Source of the DNA: Rhizorhabdus phycosphaerae
GTDB taxonomy: Bacteria; Pseudomonadota; Alphaproteobacteria; Sphingomonadales; Sphingomonadaceae
DNA length: 64,000 nt
Direction of reading: 5' to 3'
Assembly: GCF_011044255.1 (NCBI RefSeq)
Contig: NZ_CP049107.1
Location: 1,488,001-1,552,000 of the forward strand
A program made the position numbers and the translations under genes. Shown piece after piece: positions 18,834 to 27,047 of this stretch. How positions within the stretch are numbered: position 1 is the first letter of the stretch; the number at the start of each line of letters is the position of its first letter. Under the pieces are notes generated by a model. It saw nothing but the letters and a program-made list of their open reading frames with translations, did not search any database and was not told the origin of the DNA.

Positions 18834-19742
18834 ATGGAATTGAGGCACCTGCGCTACTTCGTCGCGGTCGCGAACGAGCGGAACTTCACGCGCGCTGCCG
18901 AAGTGCTCAACATCGCGCAACCGCCCCTCAGCCGGCAGATCCGCCAGCTCGAGGAGGAGATGGGTGTCGAACTGTTCGATCGCGAGGCCCGCCCACTGCG
19001 CCTGACCGAGGCCGGCCGGCTTCTCCATGAACATGCGGTGCATGTGCTGGCGGGCGCCGAGCAGTTGCGCGTGATGATGCGCGGGCTTGCCGGAAAGGGG
19101 CATCGCCGGTTCGTGATCGGCTTCGTCGGTTCCACCCTCTACGGCGCATTGCCCGAAGTCATCAGACGCTTTCGCGACGCCGAACGCCATCTCGAGGTTT
19201 CGGTGATCGAATGCTCGACCGTGGAGCAGATCACCGCCCTCAAGGAGGGGCGCATCGACGTCGGCTTCGGCCGCCTGCGGTTCGAGGATCCGGCGATCCG
19301 GCGTATCGTCCTGGCCGAAGAACCGCTGGTGGCAGTGGTTCCCCCCGATCACCCGCTCGCCCTCTGTGGCAAGGCGATCCATCTGGCCCAGATCGCGGAC
19401 GAGCCGCTGATCGTCTACCCCCGCCCTGCCCGTCCGAGCTATGCCGACCAGATATTGGGCATATTTCACGATCTCGGCCTGCAACCCGGCCCCGTGCAGG
19501 AGGTGCGCGAGCTCCAGACCGCGATAGGGCTGGTCGCCGCCCATGCCGGACTCAGCATCGTGCCTGGATCGGTCCGGAGAATGCGCCGGGACGACGTCGT
19601 TTATCTTCCAGTCGCCGACCGCGGGGCCAGGTCGCCCATCATGATGATCCACCGCACCGGCGACGTATCGCCCGAACTGACCCGGCTGATCGACATCGGG
19701 GTCGAACTTCATGCCGGGGTGGACGCCGGAGAGCACGGCTAG
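18834..19742 (+). CDS. catR: LysR-family regulator of catechol genes, CatR/BenM-like
   Basis: This 302-residue LysR-type regulator has an N-terminal winged helix-turn-helix (residues 1-60: MELRHLRYFVAVANERNFTR, AQPPLSRQIRQLEEEMGVELF) and a periplasmic-binding-protein-like effector domain. The opening RHLRYFVAVA and the position divergent from catB match CatR, CatM and BenM, which respond to cis,cis-muconate. Its ribosome-binding site lies inside the ATAC-N7-GTAT site, which suggests autorepression. It converges with the ferredoxin reductase gene; the two stops overlap by four bases. Confidence 0.85.
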   Translation: MELRHLRYFVAVANERNFTRAAEVLNIAQPPLSRQIRQLEEEMGVELFDREARPLRLTEAGRLLHEHAVHVLAGAEQLRVMMRGLAGKGHRRFVIGFVGSTLYGALPEVIRRFRDAERHLEVSVIECSTVEQITALKEGRIDVGFGRLRFEDPAIRRIVLAEEPLVAVVPPDHPLALCGKAIHLAQIADEPLIVYPRPARPSYADQILGIFHDLGLQPGPVQEVRELQTAIGLVAAHAGLSIVPGSVRRMRRDDVVYLPVADRGARSPIMMIHRTGDVSPELTRLIDIGVELHAGVDAGEHG

Positions 19743-20953
19743 GCCAGCGATTTTAGCGCGATCGATGGATCCGCAAGCAGCTTCCGGTCGGGTCGAGCCC
19801 CGCTACGGACCAGGTGACGCGCGGCCATGAAGTCCTTGGGGGCGTTGATCGCATCGACAGCGACGACGCGCCCCTCCTGCAGATAGACGACGCTGAACGG
19901 CACCTGCCCGGCATCACCCCGCACGACGATCTCATCGGCATCCTTGGTGAGTCCGGCCGTCTGCAGACGGCACTCATATTGATCCGACCAGAAGGTCGGC
20001 ACCTCACGGTAGATGCCGGGATTCCCCAGGATCGTGTCGGCCGCGGCTCCTGCCGAGTCATTGGCATGTTGCACCGACTCCAGCCGCCAGAGGCCGCCGG
20101 CGAAGTCGTTCGGGTGGCGCGAACAGTCACCGATGGCGAGAATGCGCGGTTGCGAGGTACGGCATGCCTCATCCACCAATATGCCGGCGTCGCAGGCAAG
20201 CCCGGCCTGCTCGGCCAGCCCCGTGTCGGCATCGATCCCGATCCCGACGACGACGAGATCGGCAGGCTCGACGGTTCCGTCCGCCAGGCGCACGCCGGAA
20301 ACCTGCCCCTCGCCTTCCAGGCCTGAAATCGCGCTTCCGAGCAGCAGCCTTACGCCCCGCTGGCGATGGAGCGCCTCGTAGAAGGAGGAGACGACCGGCG
20401 ACGTGACACGCGCGAGGACGCGGCGCTGCGTCTCGATCAGGGCGACCTCCTTGCCGAGCTGTCGGGCGGCAGCAGCCACTTCCAGGCCGATGAACCCTCC
20501 GCCGATCACCACCAGCCGCCGCGCCTCGCCAATGGCCGCCCCGATCGCCTGCACGTCCCGCAAGGTGCGCAGATAGTAGATGCCGGCCAGGTCGCTGCCG
20601 GGGCAGTTCAGCTTCCGAACCTTGCCGCCGGTCGCCAGCACGCACCATGCGAAATCGACATGACGGCCATCGGACAGCTGCAGACCGTCCTTCTCCGCGT
20701 CCAGCGCCGTCGCCGCGCATCCCAGCGCCAGCTCGATCGCGGCAGTCGACCAATAGTCGCTTTCGCGCAGCAATATCCGTTCTATCTCGATCGTGCCGAG
20801 GAGGCAGGCCTTGGACAGCGGGGGACGCTCATAGGGTGCCACCGGCTCGTCGCCGACGAGCAATATGGATCCGCCGAACCCCTTTCTCCGCAGGGTGCTC
20901 GCCAGCTCGGCACCCGCATGGCCGGCCCCGACGATGACCACGTCGCGATACAT
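19739..20953 (-). CDS. Ferredoxin reductase of a Rieske oxygenase system
   Basis: This 404-residue FAD/NAD(P)H-dependent reductase would pass electrons to the Rieske ferredoxin at 24640. It has the FAD-binding GAGHAG (residues 9-14), ERPPLSK near 42, the NAD-binding GGGFIG (151-156) and the second FAD motif ILAIGDCSRHP. The ATG at 20953 has GGAGAGGAG just upstream; longer in-frame starts would run into the oxygenase gene. It is 34 bases downstream of alpha subunit 1 and is the only such reductase in the window. Confidence 0.9.
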   Translation of the reverse strand: MYRDVVIVGAGHAGAELASTLRRKGFGGSILLVGDEPVAPYERPPLSKACLLGTIEIERILLRESDYWSTAAIELALGCAATALDAEKDGLQLSDGRHVDFAWCVLATGGKVRKLNCPGSDLAGIYYLRTLRDVQAIGAAIGEARRLVVIGGGFIGLEVAAAARQLGKEVALIETQRRVLARVTSPVVSSFYEALHRQRGVRLLLGSAISGLEGEGQVSGVRLADGTVEPADLVVVGIGIDADTGLAEQAGLACDAGILVDEACRTSQPRILAIGDCSRHPNDFAGGLWRLESVQHANDSAGAAADTILGNPGIYREVPTFWSDQYECRLQTAGLTKDADEIVVRGDAGQVPFSVVYLQEGRVVAVDAINAPKDFMAARHLVRSGARPDRKLLADPSIALKSLA

Positions 20954-20987
20954 GAGCAGCTCCTCTCCGAGCGCGATTCCGTCGGCG

Positions 20988-22178
20988 TCAGGCGAGCCCT
21001 CGCACGCAGCGATCGACCCCGTTGCCCAGATGGCGCGCGAGCATCTCTTCATCCTGGAAATGGATATGGCTCTTCGCGCCGGACTTGAGCTGCGCGCAGA
21101 TCAGCTCGTGCGTGAAGCAATCTTCCATCATCGGATCGCGCAGGCCGACCTTGGAATATTCACGGGCGAACAGCTCGCCCGCAGTCTTCACGGGCGGATA
21201 ATAGCCCTTGATCTCCCATATGCTGCGGTCGACCGCCTGCGGCCATATGTTGAACGTGAAGAACAGCCCGTTGAGCAACCCGACGAAGAAGTTCGGGAAG
21301 ATGTGCCAGAAGTCGAACGATCCACGAAAACGATAGCCGTCGCCTTCGGCCTCGGTCTTGGTCCCGAAGGCCTGGACCGTGCCAGTGCCGAAGCGGCTCG
21401 CGAGCAGCGCCGTCGGCGGCGGGGTGAAACTGTCCGGCGGCGGGGATCCCAGCACGCCGTGCAGGCCGTACAGCTCGATCGCGGCATGGCGATATTGATT
21501 GCCGTCGACCTTGACCGCACGCGCCAGCGTCTTTTCGTGCAGATAGGGCAGATGCCAGCCTTCGAGCTGCGCTTCCTGCAACGTCTTCCAGTTGACCGCT
21601 TCGTCGATGCGATAGGAAAAGGCCGGCGTGAATCCCTCGAAGTCGAACCGACCGATCTCGTCGGCGACGGGCCCGAGATAGTCGAGGAGGCTCTCTTCCG
21701 GCTCCTTCGCCAGATTGACGAAGATGAAGCCTTTCCAGACCTCGCAATGAACTGCTGTAAGGCCGTTTTCCTCGGCCTTCACGCCCGGAAAATTGGCGGC
21801 GTCGCTGATCTGTACGAGCTTGCCGGTGGTGTCGTAGACCCAGCCGTGGAAGCGACAGGCGAGATAGCCGCGACAGGAGCCCTGCGCATCCCATGCGACC
21901 GGGGCACCGCGATGCGAGCACATGTTGTGGAAGGCGCGATAACGACCGTCCTTGCCGTGGATGATCAGCAGCGAGGTGTCGACGATCTTGAGTTCCTGCA
22001 CGAAATAGTCGCCCGGCTTCGGCGCCTGCAGGACATGGCCGACATTCAGCCATTTGCGTCGAAAGACGCGGTCACGCTCCAGGGCGAAATAGTCGGGCGA
22101 TGTGTACCGTTCGACGGGGATCGGGTCGCTGCCCTCCTCGGGATAGCGCTCCGTGAAGCGGCGGGGGGCTGTGCTCAT
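20988..22178 (-). CDS. Rieske oxygenase alpha subunit 1
   Basis: This 396-residue ring-hydroxylating oxygenase large subunit has Rieske ligands Cys87-x-His89 (CSHRG) and Cys108-x2-His111 (CRFHGW). The mononuclear iron ligands are His209 and His214 (EGWHLPYLH). The residue that normally is the bridging Asp is Glu206. It overlaps the upstream small gene by four bases (ATGA) and is followed by the reductase gene. No beta subunit gene adjoins it, unlike alpha 2 and alpha 3. The substrate is unknown; the setting favours an aromatic compound converted directly to catechol. Confidence 0.88.
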   Translation of the reverse strand: MSTAPRRFTERYPEEGSDPIPVERYTSPDYFALERDRVFRRKWLNVGHVLQAPKPGDYFVQELKIVDTSLLIIHGKDGRYRAFHNMCSHRGAPVAWDAQGSCRGYLACRFHGWVYDTTGKLVQISDAANFPGVKAEENGLTAVHCEVWKGFIFVNLAKEPEESLLDYLGPVADEIGRFDFEGFTPAFSYRIDEAVNWKTLQEAQLEGWHLPYLHEKTLARAVKVDGNQYRHAAIELYGLHGVLGSPPPDSFTPPPTALLASRFGTGTVQAFGTKTEAEGDGYRFRGSFDFWHIFPNFFVGLLNGLFFTFNIWPQAVDRSIWEIKGYYPPVKTAGELFAREYSKVGLRDPMMEDCFTHELICAQLKSGAKSHIHFQDEEMLARHLGNGVDRCVRGLA

Positions 22179-22531
22179 GCGCGCCCTCCCAGGCCGGCGA
22201 GCGGCCAGGCGTCATGGGTGGGTACGAAGCGGTCGATCGGAAAGACATATTTGGGCTGCGGGTCCTCGTACATCTCGATTGTCGCCGAGCATTCCGCAAG
22301 CGCCAGGCACAGGTCGAGCAGGCGCCGCTCGGCGCCCTCGATCGCCGCAAGTTCGAAGCCCCCGAGATATTCCAGCGCAGCGCCGCCGCGTTCGATCATC
22401 ACCTCATAAAAGGCCCGGCTTTCCTCCATGGTGGCGGACCAGCGCTTGCTGTTGCGCTCCAATTCCGTGGGGCGGGCCCAGTCGAGAAAGGGCTCCAGAT
22501 CTTCGAAGCCTCGGGGCAGTGACGCGGTCAT
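22175..22531 (-). CDS. Alpha-linked small protein, copy 1 (unrecognised family)
   Basis: This 118-residue protein is one of three relatives in the window, each directly beside a Rieske alpha gene. Shared features are GFEDLEPFLDWARPT at residues 8-22, a FY pair near 46, an aliphatic helix LCLALAECSATIEMY and RFVPTH near the C-terminus. No signal peptide, membrane segment or cysteine cluster is seen. It leads the alpha 1-reductase operon and overlaps alpha 1 by four bases. I do not recognise the family; an accessory or assembly subunit for the oxygenase is a guess from linkage. Confidence 0.75.
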   Translation of the reverse strand: MTASLPRGFEDLEPFLDWARPTELERNSKRWSATMEESRAFYEVMIERGGAALEYLGGFELAAIEGAERRLLDLCLALAECSATIEMYEDPQPKYVFPIDRFVPTHDAWPLAGLGGRA

Positions 22532-22653
22532 GGCGATCTCTTCCGGCTGATTGAGACGCAAGCCTGGGCCGAACATGGAGGCGCCGCTATCCTGATCCCG
22601 CAATCGCTGACCGCTCAGCGCGGAATATGCGCCGAGCGGTCTGATACTACGTG

Positions 22654-22668
22654 ATACTCGTTAGGTAT
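22654..22668. promoter_or_regulatory. Second ATAC-N7-GTAT LysR site
   Basis: ATAC-TCGTTAG-GTAT is another exact BenM/CatM-type site, 122 bases upstream of small protein 1 and 116 bases upstream of the racemase-fold gene. An additional ATAC lies at 22644-22647. Together with the site at catB this suggests one LysR protein controls the alpha 1 operon and the ortho operon. Confidence 0.65.
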
Positions 22669-22784
22669 AATCAACGCTCGATTGAGTATTGGACACTGCA
22701 GCCCGAAAATGCGGAACTTTGGCACTATCGGCGTCTGGCCGAGCAGAGCGAGTACCAGACCTGAAATGGATGTGGGGAGCTTCC

Positions 22785-23534
22785 GTGGTCCAAAAGATCA
22801 AGATGATCGTGCCGGTGCCCGTGCCCCAGGCAGCCCTTGTCGGCTTCGCCGCCCAGATTCCGCCCGGACTTCTGAGGCCGGGCATCGAGGTGACGTTCGC
22901 CTGCGCGGCGCGCGGCGGAAGCACGTTGGACTCCCCCTATGAGGGGGTGATCGCCGACGCTTTCTGCCTGGAGGCGGGCGCCACCGCCGAAGAGGAAGGC
23001 TATACGGCGGTGTGCATCAACTCGATGAGCGATTCGGGCGTCGCCGGTCTGCGCTCCCGCCTGTCGATCCCGGTGGTCGGCACGGCCCAGTCCACCTACG
23101 CCCTCGCCACGCAGCTCGGCCGCCGCTTTTCCATATTGAGCATGTGGGATCGCTGGCGCTGGCTCTACGACAAGGTGATCGGCGAGCAGAAGCTCGAGGA
23201 CCGGCTCGCCTCGATCCGGTCGATCGGCGTCCGCCCCGACACGGCGGAGTTGCTCGCCGGCAAGGAAGACAGCGTCTTTCCCCTCCTGCTCGACGCCGCG
23301 CAAAAGGCCATCGAGGTCGATGGCGCCGACGTCCTGATCCTCGGATCGACGACGATGCACCAATCGCACGCATTTCTGGCCGAGAGACTTTCGGTTCCGA
23401 TCCTCAATCCGGGCTTGGTGGCGTTCAAGACTTGTGAAATGCTGCTCGACTTGAAGCTGACGCATAGCAAGCGCGCTTATCCGGATCCGGAGGGGACGGC
23501 TGATACGATTTTCTCGGCGGCCATGGGGGCATAG
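22785..23534 (+). CDS. Asp/Glu-racemase superfamily protein
   Basis: This protein of about 249 residues has the aspartate/glutamate/hydantoin racemase fold. The first catalytic cysteine is present (Cys77 in AVCINSMSDSG). The second, normally LGC, is Ser188 in LILGSTTMHQ, so classical two-base racemisation is unlikely; a decarboxylase, isomerase or hydrolase role is possible. The GTG at 22785 is chosen because GGGGAG lies at 22773-22778; an ATG at 22770 is the alternative. It is divergent from the alpha 1 operon and 23 bases before the AraC gene. Confidence 0.75.
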   Translation: MVQKIKMIVPVPVPQAALVGFAAQIPPGLLRPGIEVTFACAARGGSTLDSPYEGVIADAFCLEAGATAEEEGYTAVCINSMSDSGVAGLRSRLSIPVVGTAQSTYALATQLGRRFSILSMWDRWRWLYDKVIGEQKLEDRLASIRSIGVRPDTAELLAGKEDSVFPLLLDAAQKAIEVDGADVLILGSTTMHQSHAFLAERLSVPILNPGLVAFKTCEMLLDLKLTHSKRAYPDPEGTADTIFSAAMGA

Positions 23535-23557
23535 CTGGGCAGCGGAGGTCGGGACAG

Positions 23558-24580
23558 ATGATCACGAGCTTGGACACACCCCGCAACTGGGACGGCACGG
23601 GAATGCCGCTTTCCAGGCTCGCGCGCCTCGTCACGGGGAACATCGACGAGGTCCACGACCATATGAGCCGGATGTTCTGCCCGCACGATCTCCGGATCGA
23701 GGGGGGCAATCCGCCGATCGCCTTCCGCCACCATCAGGCGTCGCTTCGCTCGGTGACCTTCAATGCCACCGACTATGGCAATCCCTATGGTCGCGTGGTG
23801 GTCAACATCCCGCCGATGAGCGAACTCTATCTTGTGCAGTTCTCGCTTTCCGGCGTGGCGCAGATCGCCCAGGGGAACGCCGTCGTCGAACTGCTGCCGG
23901 GGCAGATGTGCGTCCTGGACCCCGAAGCGCAGGTCAAACAGACCTTCGGCGAGGGCTACAAGCATTTCACCGTCAAGATTGCCAAGAGCGGACTCGAGAG
24001 CGTGCTCGCGCAGGAACTGGGCTTCCGCCCCAAGGAACTGCATTTCTCCTCGCAGCCGGTGCAGCTGGAGGGCGCTGCCGCTGCGTTCGCGCATCTCGTC
24101 CGTACGATCTGCGACGATCTCGATCACGGCATTGCCGGCTTCAACCACGCGCGTGCCTGCGGCTCGGTCGAGGAAGCCCTCCAGCGGCTGCTGCTCGCGG
24201 CGGTGCCGCACAATTATTCGGAGCTGTTCGACGCGCCACAGTCCACTCCGGCGCCTTATTATGTGCGGCGGGTCGAGGACTATATCCACGAGCACGCGCG
24301 CGAAGCGATCACGCTCGACGAGATGATCGTCATTTCCGGCGTCAGCGCGCGGTCTCTCCATGCAGGCTTCCGGCGCTTCCGCGACACGACACCGATGGTC
24401 TATCTGAAGAACCACCGGCTCGACCTGGCGCATCGCCAGCTCAAGGTCGCCGCCGATCAGGGGCTTTCGGTAACCGAGATCGCCTTTTCCTGCGGCTTCA
24501 CGCATCTGTCCAAATTCGCGCGCGACTATCTAGACCGCTTCGGCGAGCGCCCCTCGGCGACACTGAAGCGCTTCGGCTGA
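23558..24580 (+). CDS. AraC/XylS-family transcription activator
   Basis: This 340-residue regulator has an N-terminal AraC-binding-like sensor domain (about residues 60-190, including VLDPEAQVKQTFGEGYKHF) and a C-terminal double helix-turn-helix (about 240-335: ITLDEMIVISGVSARSLHAGF, LSVTEIAFSCGFTHLSKFARDY). This architecture is that of XylS, BenR and AndR, which activate ring-dioxygenase operons on binding the aromatic acid. GGAGG precedes the ATG. It sits between the two oxygenase operons and is probably co-transcribed with the racemase-fold gene. Confidence 0.88.
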   Translation: MITSLDTPRNWDGTGMPLSRLARLVTGNIDEVHDHMSRMFCPHDLRIEGGNPPIAFRHHQASLRSVTFNATDYGNPYGRVVVNIPPMSELYLVQFSLSGVAQIAQGNAVVELLPGQMCVLDPEAQVKQTFGEGYKHFTVKIAKSGLESVLAQELGFRPKELHFSSQPVQLEGAAAAFAHLVRTICDDLDHGIAGFNHARACGSVEEALQRLLLAAVPHNYSELFDAPQSTPAPYYVRRVEDYIHEHAREAITLDEMIVISGVSARSLHAGFRRFRDTTPMVYLKNHRLDLAHRQLKVAADQGLSVTEIAFSCGFTHLSKFARDYLDRFGERPSATLKRFG

Positions 24581-24590
24581 GATACAAGAA

Positions 24591-24618
24591 CCCCGGCCGG
24601 AAGGGGTTCCGGCCGGGG
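24591..24618. terminator. Bidirectional hairpin terminator between convergent genes
   Basis: A perfect 12-bp stem, CCCCGGCCGGAA with TTCCGGCCGGGG, closes on a GGGG loop. It lies between the AraC stop at 24580 and the ferredoxin stop at 24640, where both transcripts end. No strong T-tract follows on either strand. Confidence 0.75.
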
Positions 24619-24639
24619 GCGGTTCGATCGGTTGATGGA

Positions 24640-24948
24640 TCAATCCGCGAGTAACACGTCCTCTCCCACAGTCTCGACGCGGTAGGTCCTGATCGCGACC
24701 GAACAGGGCGCCGCGACCGGCTCCCCGGTACGGATGTCGAAACTGCCGAGATGGTAGGGGCACAGGATCCGGCCGTCCTCTATCTCTCCTTCGGACAGCG
24801 ACGCATCGCCATGCGTACAGAGATCGTCGGTGGCATAGAAGGCGCCGTCCATATGGTAGACCGCGAGAACGCGGCCATCGCCGAGATCGACCTGGCGAAC
24901 CTCGCCCTCGGGAACATCCCTGATCGCACAGAGCTTCGTCATCGTCAT
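24640..24948 (-). CDS. Rieske-type ferredoxin
   Basis: This 102-residue [2Fe-2S] ferredoxin carries electrons from the reductase to the oxygenase alpha subunits. The ligands are Cys44-x-His46 (CTHGDASLSEG) and Cys63-x2-His66 (CPYHLGSFD). The start MTMTKLCAIRDVPEG at 24948 makes an ATGA overlap with the beta subunit gene. It is the last gene of the amidase-alpha 2-small-beta-ferredoxin operon and the only Rieske ferredoxin seen in the window, so all alpha subunits may share it. Confidence 0.92.
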   Translation of the reverse strand: MTMTKLCAIRDVPEGEVRQVDLGDGRVLAVYHMDGAFYATDDLCTHGDASLSEGEIEDGRILCPYHLGSFDIRTGEPVAAPCSVAIRTYRVETVGEDVLLAD

Positions 24949-25439
24949 AGCTGCACCGGTTTCTTGAATTGCCATTCGGGAAGAGCCTCCCCCTGAATCC
25001 GGACGTCGAGGACGACCCGGGTGAAACGCCATCCCGCTTCGGTCCGGCGAAGTTCGCTGTCATACCAGCCCCCGAACCAGCTGTCGGTCGCCCGGGCCGC
25101 TTCGGCCATCGTGCACAATTCCCAGAGATACCAGTGGCATCGCGCGGTCGTGCAATCGGGACCGATCTCGATCAGTGGCGAGACCATATAGTGGATCGAC
25201 CAGAGCACCCGCCCTTCCGCCAAGGCGGCCAGGCCCGAGGCGATCGCATCGCGCCCCTCGAGCGCGGCGAAGCCTTCGGCCGACCAGGCCGCTTCCGGCG
25301 CGAACAGCGGCCCCAATATGGCCGGATCATTCTTGCGATCCGCGCCATGGGCATAGCGCGCCACGAGATCGGATATCTCGGCACGCGCCTCCAGCCGGGC
25401 CAGGCGGTCCTCCGTGGAGAGACCGCTGGCGCCGATCAT
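24945..25439 (-). CDS. Rieske oxygenase beta subunit 2 (SnoaL/NTF2 fold)
   Basis: This 164-residue small subunit has the cone-shaped NTF2/SnoaL fold typical of ring-hydroxylating oxygenase beta subunits. Marks are RLARLEARAEISDLVARYAHGAD, LEGRDAIASGLAAL, HYMVSPLIEIG and CHWYLWELC. It overlaps the small alpha-linked gene upstream and the ferredoxin downstream by four bases each, and belongs with alpha 2. A stand-alone SnoaL-like enzyme is the alternative, but context favours a structural subunit. Confidence 0.85.
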   Translation of the reverse strand: MIGASGLSTEDRLARLEARAEISDLVARYAHGADRKNDPAILGPLFAPEAAWSAEGFAALEGRDAIASGLAALAEGRVLWSIHYMVSPLIEIGPDCTTARCHWYLWELCTMAEAARATDSWFGGWYDSELRRTEAGWRFTRVVLDVRIQGEALPEWQFKKPVQL

Positions 25440-25810
25440 TGAAAACCCATCGGCTGCAGGCCCTGCCAGGTCGGCTGACCGCCGTGGACGGCGATGAAGC
25501 GCCCTTCCTCGAAGGCATAGGGCACGCCGACCGCACCACCATAGAGTTCGATATGGGGCGCGACCTCTGCCAGGGAGAGCGCGATGCCGTAGAGCGGGCG
25601 CAGCTCTTCGGGCAGAGCACCGAGCGGATATTCGTCCAATGCGGAGAGGATATCCTCCAGCCGGGGAAGCACGGCGTCGTAGAAGGCACGCAGACCTTCC
25701 GAAGTGGCCGCGAGCCGTCGCTGCTGCCGCTCGTCGGCCGTCGGCAGCGCCCAGTCGAGAAATGGCGCGAGGTCCGCAAAGGCGGGGGGCAAGTTCGGTT
25801 GGTTAGTCAT
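25436..25810 (-). CDS. Alpha-linked small protein, copy 2 (unrecognised family)
   Basis: This 124-residue member of the alpha-linked family has AFADLAPFLDWALPTADER at residues 10-28, FY near 43, LSLAEVAPHIELYGG and GRFIAVHGG near the end. It lies 13 bases after alpha 2 and overlaps the beta gene by four bases, so it is inserted between alpha and beta in one operon. No domain is recognised. Its translation is supported by the stop-start overlap and by similarity to copies 1 and 3. Confidence 0.78.
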   Translation of the reverse strand: MTNQPNLPPAFADLAPFLDWALPTADERQQRRLAATSEGLRAFYDAVLPRLEDILSALDEYPLGALPEELRPLYGIALSLAEVAPHIELYGGAVGVPYAFEEGRFIAVHGGQPTWQGLQPMGFQ

Positions 25811-25823
25811 GCTCTCATTCCCG

Positions 25824-27017
25824 TCAGGCGTTCACGAACTGCTCGACGACGATCGCGCCGTGGCGGATCAATATCTCGTCGTCCTGCAGATGCTGGATCG
25901 ACTTGGCGCGCGACTGCATCGCACGCTGCGTGTCCTCCATCGTGGCCGTGTCCTCCAGCCAGGCGTTGCGCTGCAACGTCATCGCATGCTCGATCGCCCA
26001 GCGCTGGGCATTGGTCTGGGGCGCTTTCACATAATAGCGCCCTTCCCACAGCGTCCGGTTGTGCGCGATCGGCCAGAACTGATGCGTGAACCAGATCCCC
26101 TCCGAGATGTGCAGCAGCGTGTTCGGGAAGATCACGCTGAGCTCGAAGGCGAAATCCGAGCGGCGGTCGGGATTGATGAGCGGCGGCAGCATCGACTCCC
26201 CGCGGAGCGAGACGAGGCTGGCACCGGCGATCCGGTTGGCGACCCCGGCGACCGGCGTGGGCTTTGCGTCGAGCGTCAGGCACACCGCGCAGGTGCGGTG
26301 CGGGCCCATCAGCTTCACATTCTGGAGCCCCGTCGAAAAGACGTTCGGGAAGGAGCCGGCATGGATCGTGTCGACATGATAGGCCTCGGCAAAGGCGTCA
26401 TGCGCGACTTTCCAGTTGCACTCGAGCTCGGTGCGGTAGGTGAAACCATAGTCGAGCTCGTCGAAGGGGAAGCCGCGAAAATGCTCGGCATAATCGCCGA
26501 GGAACTCGGCAAGGCTGTTCTCCGGCTGCTCCGCGACGTTGACGAAAAGGAAGCCTTCCCAGCTCTCGAGATGGATCGGCGCCAGCCCGTTCTTCTGCTT
26601 GTCGAAGCAGGCATAGAAACGGTCCTCGCTCGGTACGCTCTTCAGCGCACCGTCCGCGCCATAGACCCAGCCGTGGAAACGGCAGGTAACGACCGCCGCC
26701 TTGCTGCGCCCATAGGTCTCCTGGCCATGTTCGGTAACGACGGTGTTGCCGCGATGCGCGCAGGCATTGTGGAAGGCACGGATCTGACCGTCCTTGCCGC
26801 GCATCACGATCACCGAGGTGTCGGCCGCCTCGAGCCGCTTGACCTTGTAGTCGCCCGCCTTGGGAAGCTCGTTCGCGCGGCCGACGCACAGCCAGACCTT
26901 GCGGAATATCTTCTCCTTTTCCTTCGCGTACCAGTCGGGCGAGATATAGGGTTCGGTCGAAATCGGGCCCGAACCCAGTTCGGGATAAGCCTCCAGCCAG
27001 CGATGCTCGGCATTCAT
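25824..27017 (-). CDS. Rieske oxygenase alpha subunit 2
   Basis: This 397-residue large subunit has Rieske ligands Cys86-x-His88 (CAHRG) and Cys112-x2-His115 (CRFHGW), spaced more widely than in alpha 1. The iron site is His214 and His219 (EAYHVDTIH) with Glu211 where the bridging Asp is usual. It follows the amidase gene by 29 bases, with GGAGAG before its ATG, and precedes small protein 2, beta and ferredoxin. It closely resembles alpha 3 in layout. The likely role is oxygenation of an aromatic acid or amine to catechol. Confidence 0.9.
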   Translation of the reverse strand: MNAEHRWLEAYPELGSGPISTEPYISPDWYAKEKEKIFRKVWLCVGRANELPKAGDYKVKRLEAADTSVIVMRGKDGQIRAFHNACAHRGNTVVTEHGQETYGRSKAAVVTCRFHGWVYGADGALKSVPSEDRFYACFDKQKNGLAPIHLESWEGFLFVNVAEQPENSLAEFLGDYAEHFRGFPFDELDYGFTYRTELECNWKVAHDAFAEAYHVDTIHAGSFPNVFSTGLQNVKLMGPHRTCAVCLTLDAKPTPVAGVANRIAGASLVSLRGESMLPPLINPDRRSDFAFELSVIFPNTLLHISEGIWFTHQFWPIAHNRTLWEGRYYVKAPQTNAQRWAIEHAMTLQRNAWLEDTATMEDTQRAMQSRAKSIQHLQDDEILIRHGAIVVEQFVNA

Positions 27018-27047
27018 TGCATGTCTCTCCGATAAGGGCGCGGCGCG

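Noticed and set aside
18834-21052. A longer ferredoxin reductase starting at 21052
   Set aside because: The extra 33 residues overlap alpha subunit 1 and have no protein character; the ATG at 20953 has a strong ribosome-binding site.
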